A DNA stretch of 64,000 bases from Takashimella koratensis (Eukaryota > Basidiomycota > Tremellomycetes > Trichosporonales > Tetragoniomycetaceae): positions 372,001 to 436,000 of the forward strand of contig BCKT01000013.1 in the NCBI GenBank assembly GCA_003116875.1, written 5' to 3'. Made by a program: the position numbers and the translations under genes. Position 1 is the first letter of the stretch; each line of letters opens with the position of its first letter. Under the pieces are notes generated by a model. The model was given only the letters and a program-made list of their open reading frames with translations, had not been told where the DNA came from and did no database searches. Below are positions 44,249 through 55,607 of the stretch, one piece after another.

Positions 44249-45830
44249 TCAGACCTCGCTCGCCGAAGCGGTCTACAGGTTCGTCAGCGAACAATCGAGG
44301 TGAGGGTGTCCTCCACTGAGGCTCAAGCGACTCTGCCCAGGCGACACTCACCATGGTCCAGCCGCCGTCGACGGTGATGGCGATACCGTTGAGGTACCCA
44401 CCTGCCGGGGATCCAAGCATCAGTACTGGCCCTGCCATCTCCTCGACGAGACCCGGGCGGCTGTGGCGCTGTCAGCTTGAACATGGTGTGTGGGCGGAAG
44501 CAGGTGGAGTATGAGGGTATAGAGGGTTTCGGGTGCGACGAGGGAAGTGGAGGGAGGAAGGTTACTCGACTCACCCCTTGGGAATGATGGCGATCGACTC
44601 GGCCATGGGCTTGAAGTATTCGCCGTCAGGGCCAACAGTGAGTTGCGACGGGAACAGGCCTGGACGTGTGAGTGGTGTGTCAATCAACGCTGAAGAATAG
44701 GGGAGAGTGGATCGTGTGCTTGGCTATGGGGCTCGAGAGGTCCGACGTACCTGGCTGAACGCAGTTGACGCGGACTTTGAACGCGAGGAGACCCGCAGCC
44801 ATGAGGCGGGTGAGGTGGAGTTCTATCCGAATTCCAAATCGGCTGGTCAGATCGTTCTCTCTCTCTTCAATCTCGACACAGAAGCCTGATCACTCACCAG
44901 CGGCCTTGGACTGGGCGTACGAGAACTCGCAGACTTTACGATTCAAGAACACACTCGCGATCGAGGTAATGTTGGTGATGCAGGGGTCGGACGACTTGCG
45001 GAGGAGAGGGAGGAACTTGATCGCCATAAAGTAGGGGCTCGAGACGTGGATCGCGGTCATCGTGGAGAAGTCGGAGCTAACGTGGAGTCAGCCAGGTTTG
45101 GCTGATATACTGAAAGACTGGAGCAGATTGGCTGATTGGTCAGTCGACTCACTCTTCGACAGACCAGAGCATCGGCTCGAGGTTGTCGGGGTTGTTCTGT
45201 AGCCCAAAGCCATACCATCAGCCACTTACCCGCAGCTTCAAGAACAACGGTTTAGCCCAGACTTTACTCACCCACTCGCCCGGAACGCGCCACGGGATCG
45301 CCACGCCCGCATTGTTGACCATGTAGTCGAGCCTGTCGATATGCTGCACCGCCTTGTCGTACACGTCAGACACCCCAGCTTTGGTCGAAACGTCGCCAGC
45401 GAGAGGAATGGCGGAACCTTCGCTGCCTGCGTCTTTGCAGGCGGCGTTGATTTCGGCGCAAGCCTCTTCGAGCTTCTCGAGGCGCCGACCTACGCAGAGG
45501 ACCTATGAGGTTTGGGGAGGGGGAGGGGAAGAGTCAGTGGTGAGGAGGCAAGGTGAGAGAGAAAGTTGAGACGGATCATGGAGAAAAGCGAGGAGGAATT
45601 GGGGAGAAGGTAAACCTAGAGGTGAAACTCACCTTGGCGCCATTGACAGCGAGGGCGAGCACCATGCCCTTGCCGATACCAGTGGCCGCTCCGGAGACGA
45701 TGCAGTTCTGATATTATCAGCAAAGGCGGGTTGTGAGAAGATCAAAGGGGGGAGGGGGCTTAAGATCATAGCTTACCTTGCCTTTAACGGAGAAGAGCTG
45801 AGCATTGAGGTACGACTTGTACTCGGTCAT
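44249..45830 (-). CDS. Short-chain dehydrogenase/reductase (SDR)
   Basis: Classical SDR with a Rossmann fold that uses NAD(P)H on an unknown carbonyl/alcohol substrate. The start at 45828-45830 gives MTEYKSYLNAQLFSVKGK. Spliced exons show the cofactor loop CIVSGAATGIGKGM (TGxxxGxG type with Ser first), VLCVGRRLEKLEEA (Arg after beta-2, possibly NADP), the structural LDYMVNNAGVAIPW, the catalytic Ser region CITNITSIASVF, and the Tyr-Lys pair FAYAQSKAA. Next come RVNCVQPG, then AGPVLMLGSPAGGYLNGIAI. The C-terminus is reached by splicing TVDGGWTM (GTGAGT donor) to TASASEV and the stop at 44249. A TATAAAA lies about 88 nt upstream. All catalytic residues are present. Confidence 0.9.
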
Positions 45831-46854
45831 TGTGGATTTAGTTGGGTATGAGTATGGACAGGTATGAAAGGAAAGTGGAGAGACGAGGGGGAAAACGGGA
45901 ACAGATAGCGAGGTTTTATATTCTCCACTCTGGGACGGGGAAGGCAATACGACCGTCGAGGTTAACGGCGAACGGCGACGGCCGAGAGAGAAAAGAGGAG
46001 GGATGAGCAAGGTAGATTGGGGCGAGATGAGATTGATTGAAGTTGATGGATTGGTTGATTAGATCGATTGGCACTAGCGGCAAGGAGCGAGGGATGGGAT
46101 AGCGAGAGGACTGATGTGCAGTAAGGCGGGGTATGAGGACAATGAGTCGTCGTGCCATCACAGGTCCCTCCCCCTCGCCGTCACCATCTCATCAATCATC
46201 GCTCACCTCGGTCACGCACCCATCAAACCCTGCCATCTCGTAGTTAGCCGCGGGCGTTCGGGACCTAACCTTAACCTCAGCCTGGATACCATCAACACTC
46301 CCCGCACCCCAAACCCCAAGGCACGAGGTCGGGTTTGACCCATGGCCGGCGGGTCACAACCTGTGTCACGAGGCGGGCTCAGTGATTCAGTACTTTGAAG
46401 GCAGTAGGCAGGAGTAGGGCGTAGCGGGGAACGGGACGCAGCTGGTGCCGAAATACAAGCCAGTGAGTGAGATTGGGACAATCTGTTTGGATTGTGACTG
46501 TCACGCTAAGATGCTCTTTTACGAATCTCGGAGTCAGTCGGGGGATACACAAAATCTGATGGGGACCCGGGTCATCAATGTTCCCCTCGGCGAGGGGAGA
46601 GCTGGGGTTGATGGGTCCAGACGTGACACAGGTACCGAGCAACAGGGCGAGTCCATCAAGAAGAGCATCACCACTCTCGCCTGCCACATTCATTGGCCTT
46701 TTCAATCACGTGACCCCAGCGGCATTTGCTTCCGCTGCCACTCGACCTCACTATGCAATTTCATGACCTCCTTCCTCCCCTGACATCAACTCGATCTCGA
46801 CTTTTGCCCTCTCTCGTTCACTAACATTGCATTCTCCATCCATCCGCTTCCGCC
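45831..46854. promoter_or_regulatory. Divergent promoter of SDR and PRP46
   Basis: About 1 kb. SDR side: TATA near 45914-45922 (minus). PRP46 side: an ATCACGTGAC element at 46705-46714 and a CT-rich leader. No gene found between. Confidence 0.5.
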
Positions 46855-49137
46855 ATGTCTGCAGAAGTAGCCCCATCCACGTCGGCCACTGGGTCGTCGG
46901 GTCTCGCGTCGTTGTCGGATCTCGTGGAGCGGAGTTCGAAACGGACGCGGTTGATCTATGGTGCGGAAGGGAGCGAAGTCGACGATGGGCTTGGTCGAGC
47001 GTGAGTCGTTGTTATGTTTTGCCTCTTCTTCCTCATGAAGACATCCATCCACTTCAACGTCTACCTCACACCATCGCTTAGCCGTATACATTTCACGCTA
47101 GACCGTGCCACTGTCCAGTGACGAAAGTCCTTAGCTGATGGATGCCCTGCAGAAACAAAATCAAACTCGCCGCCAAGCTCGCGCTCGAATACAAAGATGT
47201 TCAAACCCTCCCACCAGCTCTCCAGGCGCAGGCAGGACCAGCAGGACCCAAACGTGCTCAACAGGGGCCGTCCTCTGGAGTCGCGGGGCCAAGCGTCGGG
47301 GCGGGTGCGGGCGTCAAGTTGATAACAGGAGGAGAGGGTGACATGGGGTGAGTTCAAATCGCGACACTCGCAAAGCCCAGAACCGCCCTTGCTCAGACCG
47401 AGGGTCTGCATACATGGTTCTATCCGCTCCCGAGAGTTTCTGACCTCTCGTAGTGGTTGAGACGGAGCTAACGCTATCCCTCTAGATCGTCGTCAGCCGA
47501 GGTCGCAGCGGAGCCAAGGGCGCTTGTCAAGTTCCGTCACCAGCAAGGGTTCGCAGCGGACGGTGGAGCAGCGACGTCTCGTTTGTCGCAGGCGCTTATG
47601 CGGAAGAAGGAGGCTCGCGAGATCAAACCTCAATATCACCCTCAATGTGAGTGGTTTCTTCCCTTGAATGCAGGATCACTACTCGACTAGTGGTGTTGTT
47701 TACACCGATCTTGAGCTGACTTGCTGGATAGGGAAACTCACACGAGTCATTTCGGGACATATGGGCTGGGTCCGCGCGGTCGCTGTTGACCCGGGAAACC
47801 AATGGTTTGCGACGGGTGCGGGCGATCGTGTTATCAAAGTGAGTAACAAGTTGGGGAGCGGCAACAGCGTTGACTGACTTTTCGGTAGATTTGGAACTTG
47901 GCATCAGGCGAGCTCAAGTTGTCGTTGACTGGACACATCTCAACTATCCGAGGACTGGCTGTGTCGGACAGGCACCCGTACCTCTTCTCGTGTGCTGAAG
48001 ACAAGGTAAGTAACATATCGCGTGTTGCTCGGGTATATGGGCCGCGCTGATGATTGGTAGATGGTCAAGTGTTGGGATTTGGAGGTCAACAAGGTTATCA
48101 GGCACTACCACGGCCATTTCTCTGGTGTTTACACTTTGGCGTAAGTCGATGCTTGTTTGGTCGTAACATGTTCTGACCTGTCAGGCTCCACCCGACCCTC
48201 GACGTGCTGGTGACTGGAGGTCGAGACGCAGCTGTCCGAGTATGGGATATGCGTACGCGTGCAAACATCTTCACCATGACCGGTCACACGAGTACGGTCG
48301 CCAATGTTCAATGCCAGGACTCGGACCCACAAGTCATTTCGGGTAGCATGGACAGCACGGTTCGGTAAGTCTTTCACCAAAGAGACACATCACGATGTGA
48401 CATTGGGGTGTGACGAGGAGCACAATACTGATCACTGGCTTCAGGTTGTGGGACTTGGCGGCGGGCAAGTGCATGACAACGCTCACGCACCACAAGAAGT
48501 CGGTGCGGGCGTTGGCGGTCCACCCCACCGAGTACAGCTTTGTCAGCGGCAGTGCAGGCACGAACAAGTGGGTAGATTAGACATTTGGTTCAGACCAACC
48601 TGTTCCTCTCGATTCTAGGTCAAGGCGCTGACTGTCTCCGCAGTATTAAGAAGTGGAAGTGCCCCGAGGGAATCTTTGTCAACAACTTTTCTGGACACGA
48701 GGCGATCATCAACACGCTCAGCGTGAACCAGGAGGGTGTCTTGTTCTCTGGTGGTGAGTTTGGGTCAACTATTGATTCTATACAAGCTGGCAAACGTTTT
48801 CGTGATTGAGAGTGGTTGCTGACACGACTCGCTTCTAGCTGATAATGGCACCTTGACGATGTGGGATTACGCGACGGGGTTGCCGTTCCAGCACCTCAAG
48901 GATATCCCGCAACCAGGCTCGCTTGATGCCGAAGCGGTACGTGACGAGTCTCCTCCCCCCGGCACACACCATCGGAACACTCCGGATGTAGAATGATGCT
49001 AGCACAGAAGTTGTCATGTGCTGACTCTCGGCTCTCAATCACAGGGCGTGTTTTGTTCTGCCTTTGATCGTACCGGCACGAGGTTGATTACCGGTGGTGC
49101 GGACAAGACGATTAAGGTTTACTCTGAGCAGGCGTAA
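46855..49137 (+). CDS. PRP46: Pre-mRNA splicing WD40 protein Prp46/PLRG1
   Basis: WD40 subunit of the spliceosomal Prp19/NineTeen complex. It starts [20 protein letters not shown] at 46855 with a disordered N-terminal third, then [20 protein letters not shown] and [20 protein letters not shown], a family feature leading into the propeller. Seven WD repeats follow: [40 protein letters not shown] with [28 protein letters not shown] with [54 protein letters not shown]; and [20 protein letters not shown], ending IKVYSEQA at 49137. Almost every repeat border is cut by a short intron. Very close to fungal Prp46 throughout, with no defects. Confidence 0.95.
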
Positions 49138-50043
49138 GCCGATGGCAGGAAGGCGGGGCGAGGACGTGGGGAGGGGGGACGAAGGGAGTCGTACAGGGGC
49201 AGGATGTAGTTTCACGTGGATATGAGCCGAGGTCGGGCCCACTCAGCCCACGGAAGGTGGATGTTGTCGGATATCAATGTTAGTTTCGGTATCGTTCCGC
49301 GCCTCTCCCGAGAATAGAGGAAACTCCACATCTCCACATGGCTCCTCGGATTAGAAAGGCATGCTGCATGGCTGAGGACATCTATGCATGTTATGATGGC
49401 ATGATGGACAAAGCAGTGTGCGGGAGTATAGATTAACCGGGGGAACTCGCTCACCACTCACCCGCTGGACCCACCCACCTGGTCGTTAGGTGTTGCTTAC
49501 GGCGGTTTCCTCGGGCCGCGGACCTAGGCCCAGGACAACATGCACTCGCCTCAGCCAACGAGACAACCTCCTCGGTCGATTATATCCCTTTCCATCCGCT
49601 TCTGCCGACTTCGGTTGGCGAGGGTGGGAGGTAGATGGTTGCGGGGAAATAAAGCCCAAAGGGAAGCAAGCACACGCATCACGTGTGGGGGGGGGGTCAA
49701 ATGCCATTTTTATTTTTCGTGCCGATCGTGGTATTGTCCCGTGGAGGGAGCGGTGTGGGATGGGGTGGGTGGTCTGGACCCTGAGCGGGCCGCTGGGCCG
49801 GGCAGTCCTCCGGGCAGACCTCCCGGCGAATCGAGCGCCGGTGAGCTAGCCCGTGAGCCAGCCACGAGAGGAAGAGTCCACCCACCACCCAGGACGAGCA
49901 AAGTACCGAGCTCTGCCAAAGTCCTATATCAGCCTGCGTCTCTGACTTCTTTTATCCCCCCTTCCCCCCTCCTCTTCAGATACACAACCCCTCCTGCCCC
50001 TTCCGCCTTCCCTACCACCCACACCTGCCCCCCTACTACCAAC
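49138..50043. promoter_or_regulatory. Intergenic / promoter of the DapA-family gene
   Basis: Contains a CACGTG at 49680-49685, a run of nine G at about 49687-49695, and a CT-rich leader at 49945-50040 with CCTATATC near 49922. No gene supported. Frames here are short. Confidence 0.45.
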
Positions 50044-51363
50044 ATGACCGCTACCAACGGAACCTCGTCCCACCGTGTCCTCAAGGCCGGTGTCTGGGCC
50101 CCCATCCCTTCCTTCATGGACGCCAACGAGGAGCTCGGTACGTTTTCCCCCCGTGGCCTCGTCCGTCACCCCATGACCGCTTCACCTCACCACCCTTCCT
50201 TGATGAGATTACGGTGGCGTGGATCAGCCAGCTCCCATGGTGGTTCCCCCCTCGGTTCTGAGAAAAGCCGGCGGCAAAGGACCCCTCCCAGCTGACTCGT
50301 ACTCCAATAGACCTCGAGACTTTCCGCAACCACGTCGTCCGCCTTGCCAAGGTCGGCATGCAGCCCGTCGTCTGCGGCTCGATGGGTGAGGCCCACCACC
50401 TCACCGCCGAGGAGCGCACCACCCTTATCTCCGAGGCCCGCAAGGCTCTCGACGCCGCTGGCCTCATCGAGACCGTTATCATTGCCGGAACGTGAGTACC
50501 GAGCAGGCCAGCCGGCGGCTCTATATCTCCATCACTTCCCTTGCAGATTCTCTCTCCTACCTCTTTTTCCTCTCCTGAACAACTTTACTCACAACACCTC
50601 TAGCGGCGGCAACTCCACCCGTGCCACTATCCAGCTCTCCAAGCTCGCTGCTCAGGCCGGTGCCGATATCGCCATTGTCATTCCCCCCGGGTACTACGCC
50701 GGTGGTCTCCCCAAGCCTGCGCTCAAGCAGTTTTTCCTCGACGTCCAGGCTGCCTCTCCTATCCCCGTCATGATCTACAACTACCCCGGTGCTGCTGGCG
50801 GTATCGACCTCGACTCGGACATTGTTGAGGAGATCGCCAAGGAGGGCTCTAACATCTGCGGTATCAAGCTCACTTGCGGTGCTGTGGGCAAGCTTGGCCG
50901 TATCACCGCTGCGACCGCTGTCCCTTCGTTCGCTGAAAAGTTCCCTCGCAAGTCGGCCACGACCGCGCCCGAGTTTGTCACCCTCGGCGGGTTCGCCGAC
51001 TTCCTCCTCCCTACCGTCATCGGCTCGCACGCTGGTGGAGCCATCATGGGTCTCGGCAACATCTACCCTGCCGCCCTCGCGCACCTCATGGAGCTCTCGC
51101 TCAAGATCGCTTCCAACCCGGCTGCTTCCCCCGCCGACCTTGCCAAGGCGATCAAGCTCCAGGGGCTCGCGTCCGCAGCTGACCAGTCGTTCGCTCGTGC
51201 TGGTATCCCAGGTACCAAGTGGTTCCTCGCCAAGCACAAGGGATACCCTAGCACCCGCGTCCGCCGCCCTTTGCTCGACTTCACCGACGCCAAGGGCGCC
51301 GAGCTCGAGCAGGCACCCGGTGTCCAGGAGTTCCTCGAGATCGAGAAGGCCCTCACCGCCTAG
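50044..51363 (+). CDS. DapA/DHDPS-family aldolase (class I lyase)
   Basis: TIM-barrel lyase that forms a Schiff base with a 2-keto acid. Fungal members include 4-hydroxy-2-oxoglutarate aldolases and keto-deoxy sugar-acid aldolases. Starts MTATNGTSSHRVLKAGVW (50044) with GVWAPIPSF as strand 1. After an intron (GAG CTC G|GT...TAG|AC) come GMQPVVCGSMGEAHHLTAEE (phosphate/carboxylate-binding GxxGE region), VIIAGTGGNSTRATIQL, ADIAIVIPPGYYAG, VMIYNYPGAAGGIDLD (catalytic Tyr) and CGIKLTCGAVGKLGR (Schiff-base Lys). It ends EFLEIEKALTA. Codons are strongly C-biased at third positions, unlike its neighbours, suggesting high expression. Substrate not determined. Lysine synthesis is unlikely, since fungi use the aminoadipate route. 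Confidence 0.92.
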
Positions 51364-51846
51364 ATCTAGTACGAAAAACTCATCTATGGTTGTCCATCTT
51401 CATCTCCCTCTTCATCCCCATCTCCATCTCCTTGGTCAAAGAGTACTATAAGAGATATCCTAGAGTCCTCTTCCCTTCTTCCTTGCTTATTCTTCCACTC
51501 TCACTAGTGTCTGTTTCTGGGCCGTCGTTGTCTCCGCTCACTGTAGTGCCAGTCTATCGTCCACCATATTAGCCACTCCCGCCCTTGGCCCATTTGATCC
51601 TTTCCTGGTTCTCGTCCATACTGTCCACCTCATGCACAGCAGATCTGCTCACGCCTCGTCACTTAGCTCACAAACTCAATGAGAACCCTCACTGATTCAA
51701 CTAACTCGGCTCATTACTACTGACGATACATGCAGCAGTTAGGGCTCTATTCTGCGTATAAACATCGCCGAGGCGTCCAATAGCGACAAACAAGACATTG
51801 ACCAAATCTCAATCTTTCTCATTTTATACGAGACATTTAATGTAGA
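51364..51846. other. Convergent 3' region
   Basis: Pyrimidine-rich, then AT-rich DNA between the aldolase stop and the stop of the membrane protein gene on the minus strand. Confidence 0.45.
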
Positions 51847-53139
51847 CTAATCATTGTAGCAGCCGTAGATGGACTCGGTTGGGCTGCGGTAGCTGGGGTG
51901 ACGAGTGAGGTGTGCCATCTGGCTTAAAGGGACGAAATCAGCCGATAGTCGACTCGAGTCCATCACCGGGGGCGCGAGTTTAGGTGGGGCGGTAGAACCT
52001 TGAGCCCTTGCTGCCTAGTCTTGTTAGCCAAGCCCACCGCTGCTAGTACTACGCTAACAACGCCGACATACCTGAGGGTCAGGCGACGAGGGCTCGAGCA
52101 TCAGTCGCCCGAGATTGCTGCCGCCCGTGCTCTTCACGTCGGCGCGCTTACTCCCGACCAGCTGCCTTTCGGAGCTCGAGGACGACAACGACCCCTGCGA
52201 CCCGGATGCGGCCGGCGAGGGGCCCCGAGGCGCGTGCGGCGGGTACGCGGTGGTGGAGACTGCTGATTTGCCTACACTAGCCACAGGCGCAGAGGTGGTA
52301 GTAGCTACCCCGATCGCCCAGCCGCTGCCTTCGGGTGGGGTCGGCGCACGAGCGAGCAGGGGCTCGGGGACGTTTCGACCGTCAGTTCCAATCGCGTGGC
52401 GGTCGTTATCGGATAGCGGGACAGGGACAGGTAAAGGTGCAGGAAGGGTACCGAAAGTGTGTGGAGGCGCTGGGGTTGCCCATTCCGGAGCATAAAAGGA
52501 ATCAGTCGCACCGACCACACCTCCGCCCGCCGTTGCCGCTTTCCTCCCTCCACCTTGGCTACCAAGAGTTCCATGCGAGGTTGAGGTCGGGAACCGGTTC
52601 TCCCACTTCTCATTCATCCCACCACCGCCACTGGGGGCGGCGGCGGCAGCGGCGGCACTAGCTTCGATCGCTCGGGCGTCCGCTTCGGTATCTGGGAGGC
52701 GAGACATGTGCGCCATGCGTCGTCGGACGATACATCGGCGTACGAGCCATCCGCCGACGGAGAGAAGAACGATCGCGATAATTACAAGCGCGAGGATCAG
52801 CCATGTCGGGTTGTAGGCCGCTTCCGAGTCCGAGGGCTGAGACGCCGCCACGCCCCATGATGATGATCCAGATGCGGAGGACGAGGAAGCGAGGGCGGAT
52901 CCCGAGTCGGAGGACAGGAGGGATGGTGAGGTGCTCGTGGATGCGGAGAGGAGGGATGAGCCGGAAGAGGCTACGACCACGTTAGGGATTGAAGAGGTCG
53001 AAGGGGCAGTGATAAGTGTCGTAGGAAGTTGGCCGTTGGCGTTAGTCGCTGTCCCACCGCTTGCACCACCAGTGGAGAGGACGTTGACCGTCCGCGTGAC
53101 GGTGAGCACACCGCCGCGGTCCATGCTGGGTGTCGCCAT
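51847..53139 (-). CDS. Single-pass membrane protein with Ser/Thr-rich ectodomain (Mid2/SKG6-like layout)
   Basis: Frame opening MATPSMDRGGVLTVTRT at 53139. About 105 residues rich in Ser, Thr, Gly and Ala (probable O-glycosylated ectodomain), a membrane segment WLILALVIIAIVLLSVGGWL, and a basic anchor VRRCIVRRRMAHMSR, then a long disordered cytosolic tail with ALARAPTPPEGS-like Pro/Ser blocks. The last exon is separated by a GTATGT-TAG intron after SSPDPQ and reads AARAQGSTAPPKLAPPV to RHPSYRSPTESIYGCYND, with the stop at 51847. No signal peptide follows the chosen ATG, so an upstream exon may be missing, or the segment acts as signal-anchor. The layout resembles fungal cell-wall stress sensors, but no conserved sensor domain is visible. 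Confidence 0.65.
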
Positions 53140-54966
53140 TGCGCCAGGTGCGATGATGCAGAGATGTGCAAGATAAACCCGAGAGCGGTGCGTGGGTGGA
53201 AAGGATTTAGAGGATGGCTCTTTTCAATCTAGGGCGTGAGAACAGACGTTGTGTATTTGTGAGTGAGTCGATAGGTGAAGGAGACAGTGAGTAGAAAGGG
53301 TCGCGAGAGGGAAGAAGGGAGGGAGGAAGGGAGGAAGGGAGGGAGGGAGGGAGGGATAGAGAGGGAGGGAGGGAGCCAAACAATCTTGTGGGCCTGCTTG
53401 GGTTGGCTGCTTTCGTCGGACGAGTTCGAGACGACTGCATCGATCTGTTTGGGACCTGACCCTTTTGCTCTGTTTACGCTGGTTTAGTGTTTGGCCATAG
53501 CCTCGAGCCCATACAAGGATGGCGATGAGCGCAGGGTCGGGTAGAGTGAAGGTGAGGGTGAGGGGAAGGGCTGTAGACGGGCTGCAGGCGTGGACCGTTG
53601 GCGTTGCCCCTGTACAGAGTAGCACGCGGGCACCAAAGCATTGTGCTCATGTTTGGCGCTAAAATCATACAATCAATCAAGACGGTGGGTCAACGGCAGT
53701 TCTGCAAACTGCAATAAAAAGACAGCCACGCTAGCCCGACCAGACTGGGGTCTGAGGACTGGGGGCGCCGCGTCGTGAACCACAACCGACGACCAAACGA
53801 CCGCCGACTGACCGCCCGCTGCCGGTTTGGTCGATACTTCCTGACCAATGTCAGGCCCGATCCGAATTGCCCGGTGGGTCAAAGTTATTTGGCCTCTGCC
53901 TTCCCTTGGCTCATATGTACCTATGCATTGTGTACTCGCCCCCGCCCTCAGGTGCGGGTGTGGGAAGCATCAAAGCGGTGCCCATGCAGACCCAGCATTG
54001 GACAGTCGACAGTTCTCGAGGTGAGCAAAGTTGAAGCTAGTCTTGAGCTTGTCCTTAGTCCCATGTGGTCGATTGAATTGAAATGACGGTTGCGTCCTGT
54101 GACTCGTGTTTCTTGTTTCCCCTGGCAATGTACGTAGGAGAAAATTGAATCCATCCTGGCGCACCTAGCGCCGAGTTCGAGAAGCGGGAGTCAGAAGCAC
54201 CGGCAAGACGAACAGACCAATAGGCAGCAGCGTGAGTCCAGGGGTTGGGGTCATTTCCCCCCCGTGCCGACCCGGCGTGGACTCAAGGGCTCGCCTAGCC
54301 TGATCAGCGGTTCCTGGTGCAGAGTCGCCGTGTCATCTCGCGTCCAAAATGGGGGTTTAAGATTGGAGTTGGAAATGGAGGAATCGGCAACTATACAGAC
54401 ACAAGCTTAGCGTCAAACGTTGATCGCCTGTCTGCGGAAATTAGGGTGTGATGAAAAGTACCCGGCCCGGGGGACAGTCTTTAGTGGCTTCAGACCCCAT
54501 GGCTGCTTTCCTGACAGTGGTGCAAGCTCACAGGAACCTGTACGCCGGCTAAGTGAGCATGGGATCTGCAAAGATGAACCTCGACATAAGTTTGCCTGTC
54601 ATGAAAAGGTATCGGCCCAAGATGTTTAACACTTGTAATTACTCGACATCCACTCATTACCTACCTTCTCCCGATTCGGCCGGCGACCCAAACCCCTCAT
54701 TCCACCGACACACCGCCTTCCCCACAACCAGCAGCACCTGAGATCTCTACCTGGCCATGAGGGCCTTCCCATCGCGACAGAATTTTCGTAGCAACATCCC
54801 CAGGTTGCAGTGATGGTGTGACACACGGTCACTGGTTGGTCACGTGGTCTCCCTGCCACTCTCGCGGTTTGCGCCTCTAATCAAAGACGCATCCTTCAAA
54901 CCTTCAGCACTGATCCTGATCAATCTCATCATTGCCATCAGCTCAGACCACCACAAATCTTACACC
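53140..54966. other. Long intergenic region with G-rich repeat
   Basis: About 1.8 kb without a supported gene. It holds a GGGA/GGAGG repeat at about 53310-53375, and a CACGTG at 54841-54846 close to the pseudogene start. Frames on both strands are short and show no domain. Confidence 0.5.
53310..53375 (+). repeat. (GGGA)n / GGAGGGA purine repeat
   Basis: Imperfect run of GGGAGGGAGGAAGGGAGG-type units with more than eight GGG tracts on the plus strand, a candidate G-quadruplex. It lies about 170-240 nt upstream of the membrane-protein start on the other strand. Confidence 0.9.
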
Positions 54967-55430
54967 ATGACCGATGCGACTGAAGAGCTGCAGGTTCCAG
55001 TACTGACGATTGATTCTTCGGTCTCGATTTCCGCGAACGCTGCCACCGACTCTACGCTGAGGGATGTCGCCACAATCGAGCCATCGTAAGTGCCGCTTTC
55101 CGTTGAGCGGCAACACGAGCTGTTCAAAGAGTGCATTTATCACTGCTTCTCCCTCCTCAAGACCAACAAGGAGCCCTGGAGTGTATCTCTGGAAAACGAG
55201 ACCGGCAAGTTCTTCTTCACGTACCGCAGCGCTTATAGGACCCGTCAGAAATCCGACCTGTATCAATCACGAGTACTTGACCCACAAGTGCATCTACGAC
55301 CAGTTTCTGCTCGGCCACAACGCTCCTAGTGTCCCGGAAACCTACCCAATTCTGTGGGGTAAGGGTAAGGTCAGAAATAGGTCTCTCATCGTAATCGTCA
55401 TGGAACTCCTCCCATGCAGCTCAACGTATA
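54967..55430 (+). pseudogene. Broken kinase-like gene fragment, copy 2
   Basis: Relative of the pseudogene at 21166-22294. The ATG at 54967 opens MTDATEELQVPVLTIDSS and reaches VATIEPS, then an in-frame TAA at 55087-55089 where copy 1 has Phe (EPSFLPL versus EPS-stop-VPL). The same frame continues ERQHELFKECIYHCFSLL and ENETGKFFFTYRSAYRT. A frameshift near 55262 then gives HEYLTHKCIYDQFLLGHN, APSVPETYPILWGKGK and SLIVIVMELLP, matching EYLTQ / APRVPEHYTYLHG / IVVIVMECLQ of copy 1. Base-level similarity continues through the switch (TTGACCCA and CATCT blocks). The kinase C-lobe is missing, and the next gene starts 180 nt on. The TAA lies in a perfect GTAAGT, so an intron is an alternative, but the homologous coding sequence past it argues against that. 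Confidence 0.62.
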
Positions 55431-55607
55431 GGAACGGAGGAAATGGCGCTCGCTACAATGCCACATTGATAAGAACCACGGCTGATTTGAACACACGTCA
55501 TTTTCTCTGCTTAGTGTCTCCACTTGCCGCAATGTTCAACATCCACCGCTTTGACTCTTCACCTCAACCACATCGACCGGCCTACATAACATCCATAACT
55601 CGCCAGC

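Noticed and set aside
50557..51237. 226-codon minus-strand frame
   Set aside because: Exactly opposite the aldolase coding exon. A by-product of its C-rich third positions.
55087..55165. GTAAGT at the pseudogene stop read as an intron donor
   Set aside because: The sequence after it stays homologous to the coding sequence of copy 1 in the same frame, which an intron would not. Kept only as a caveat.
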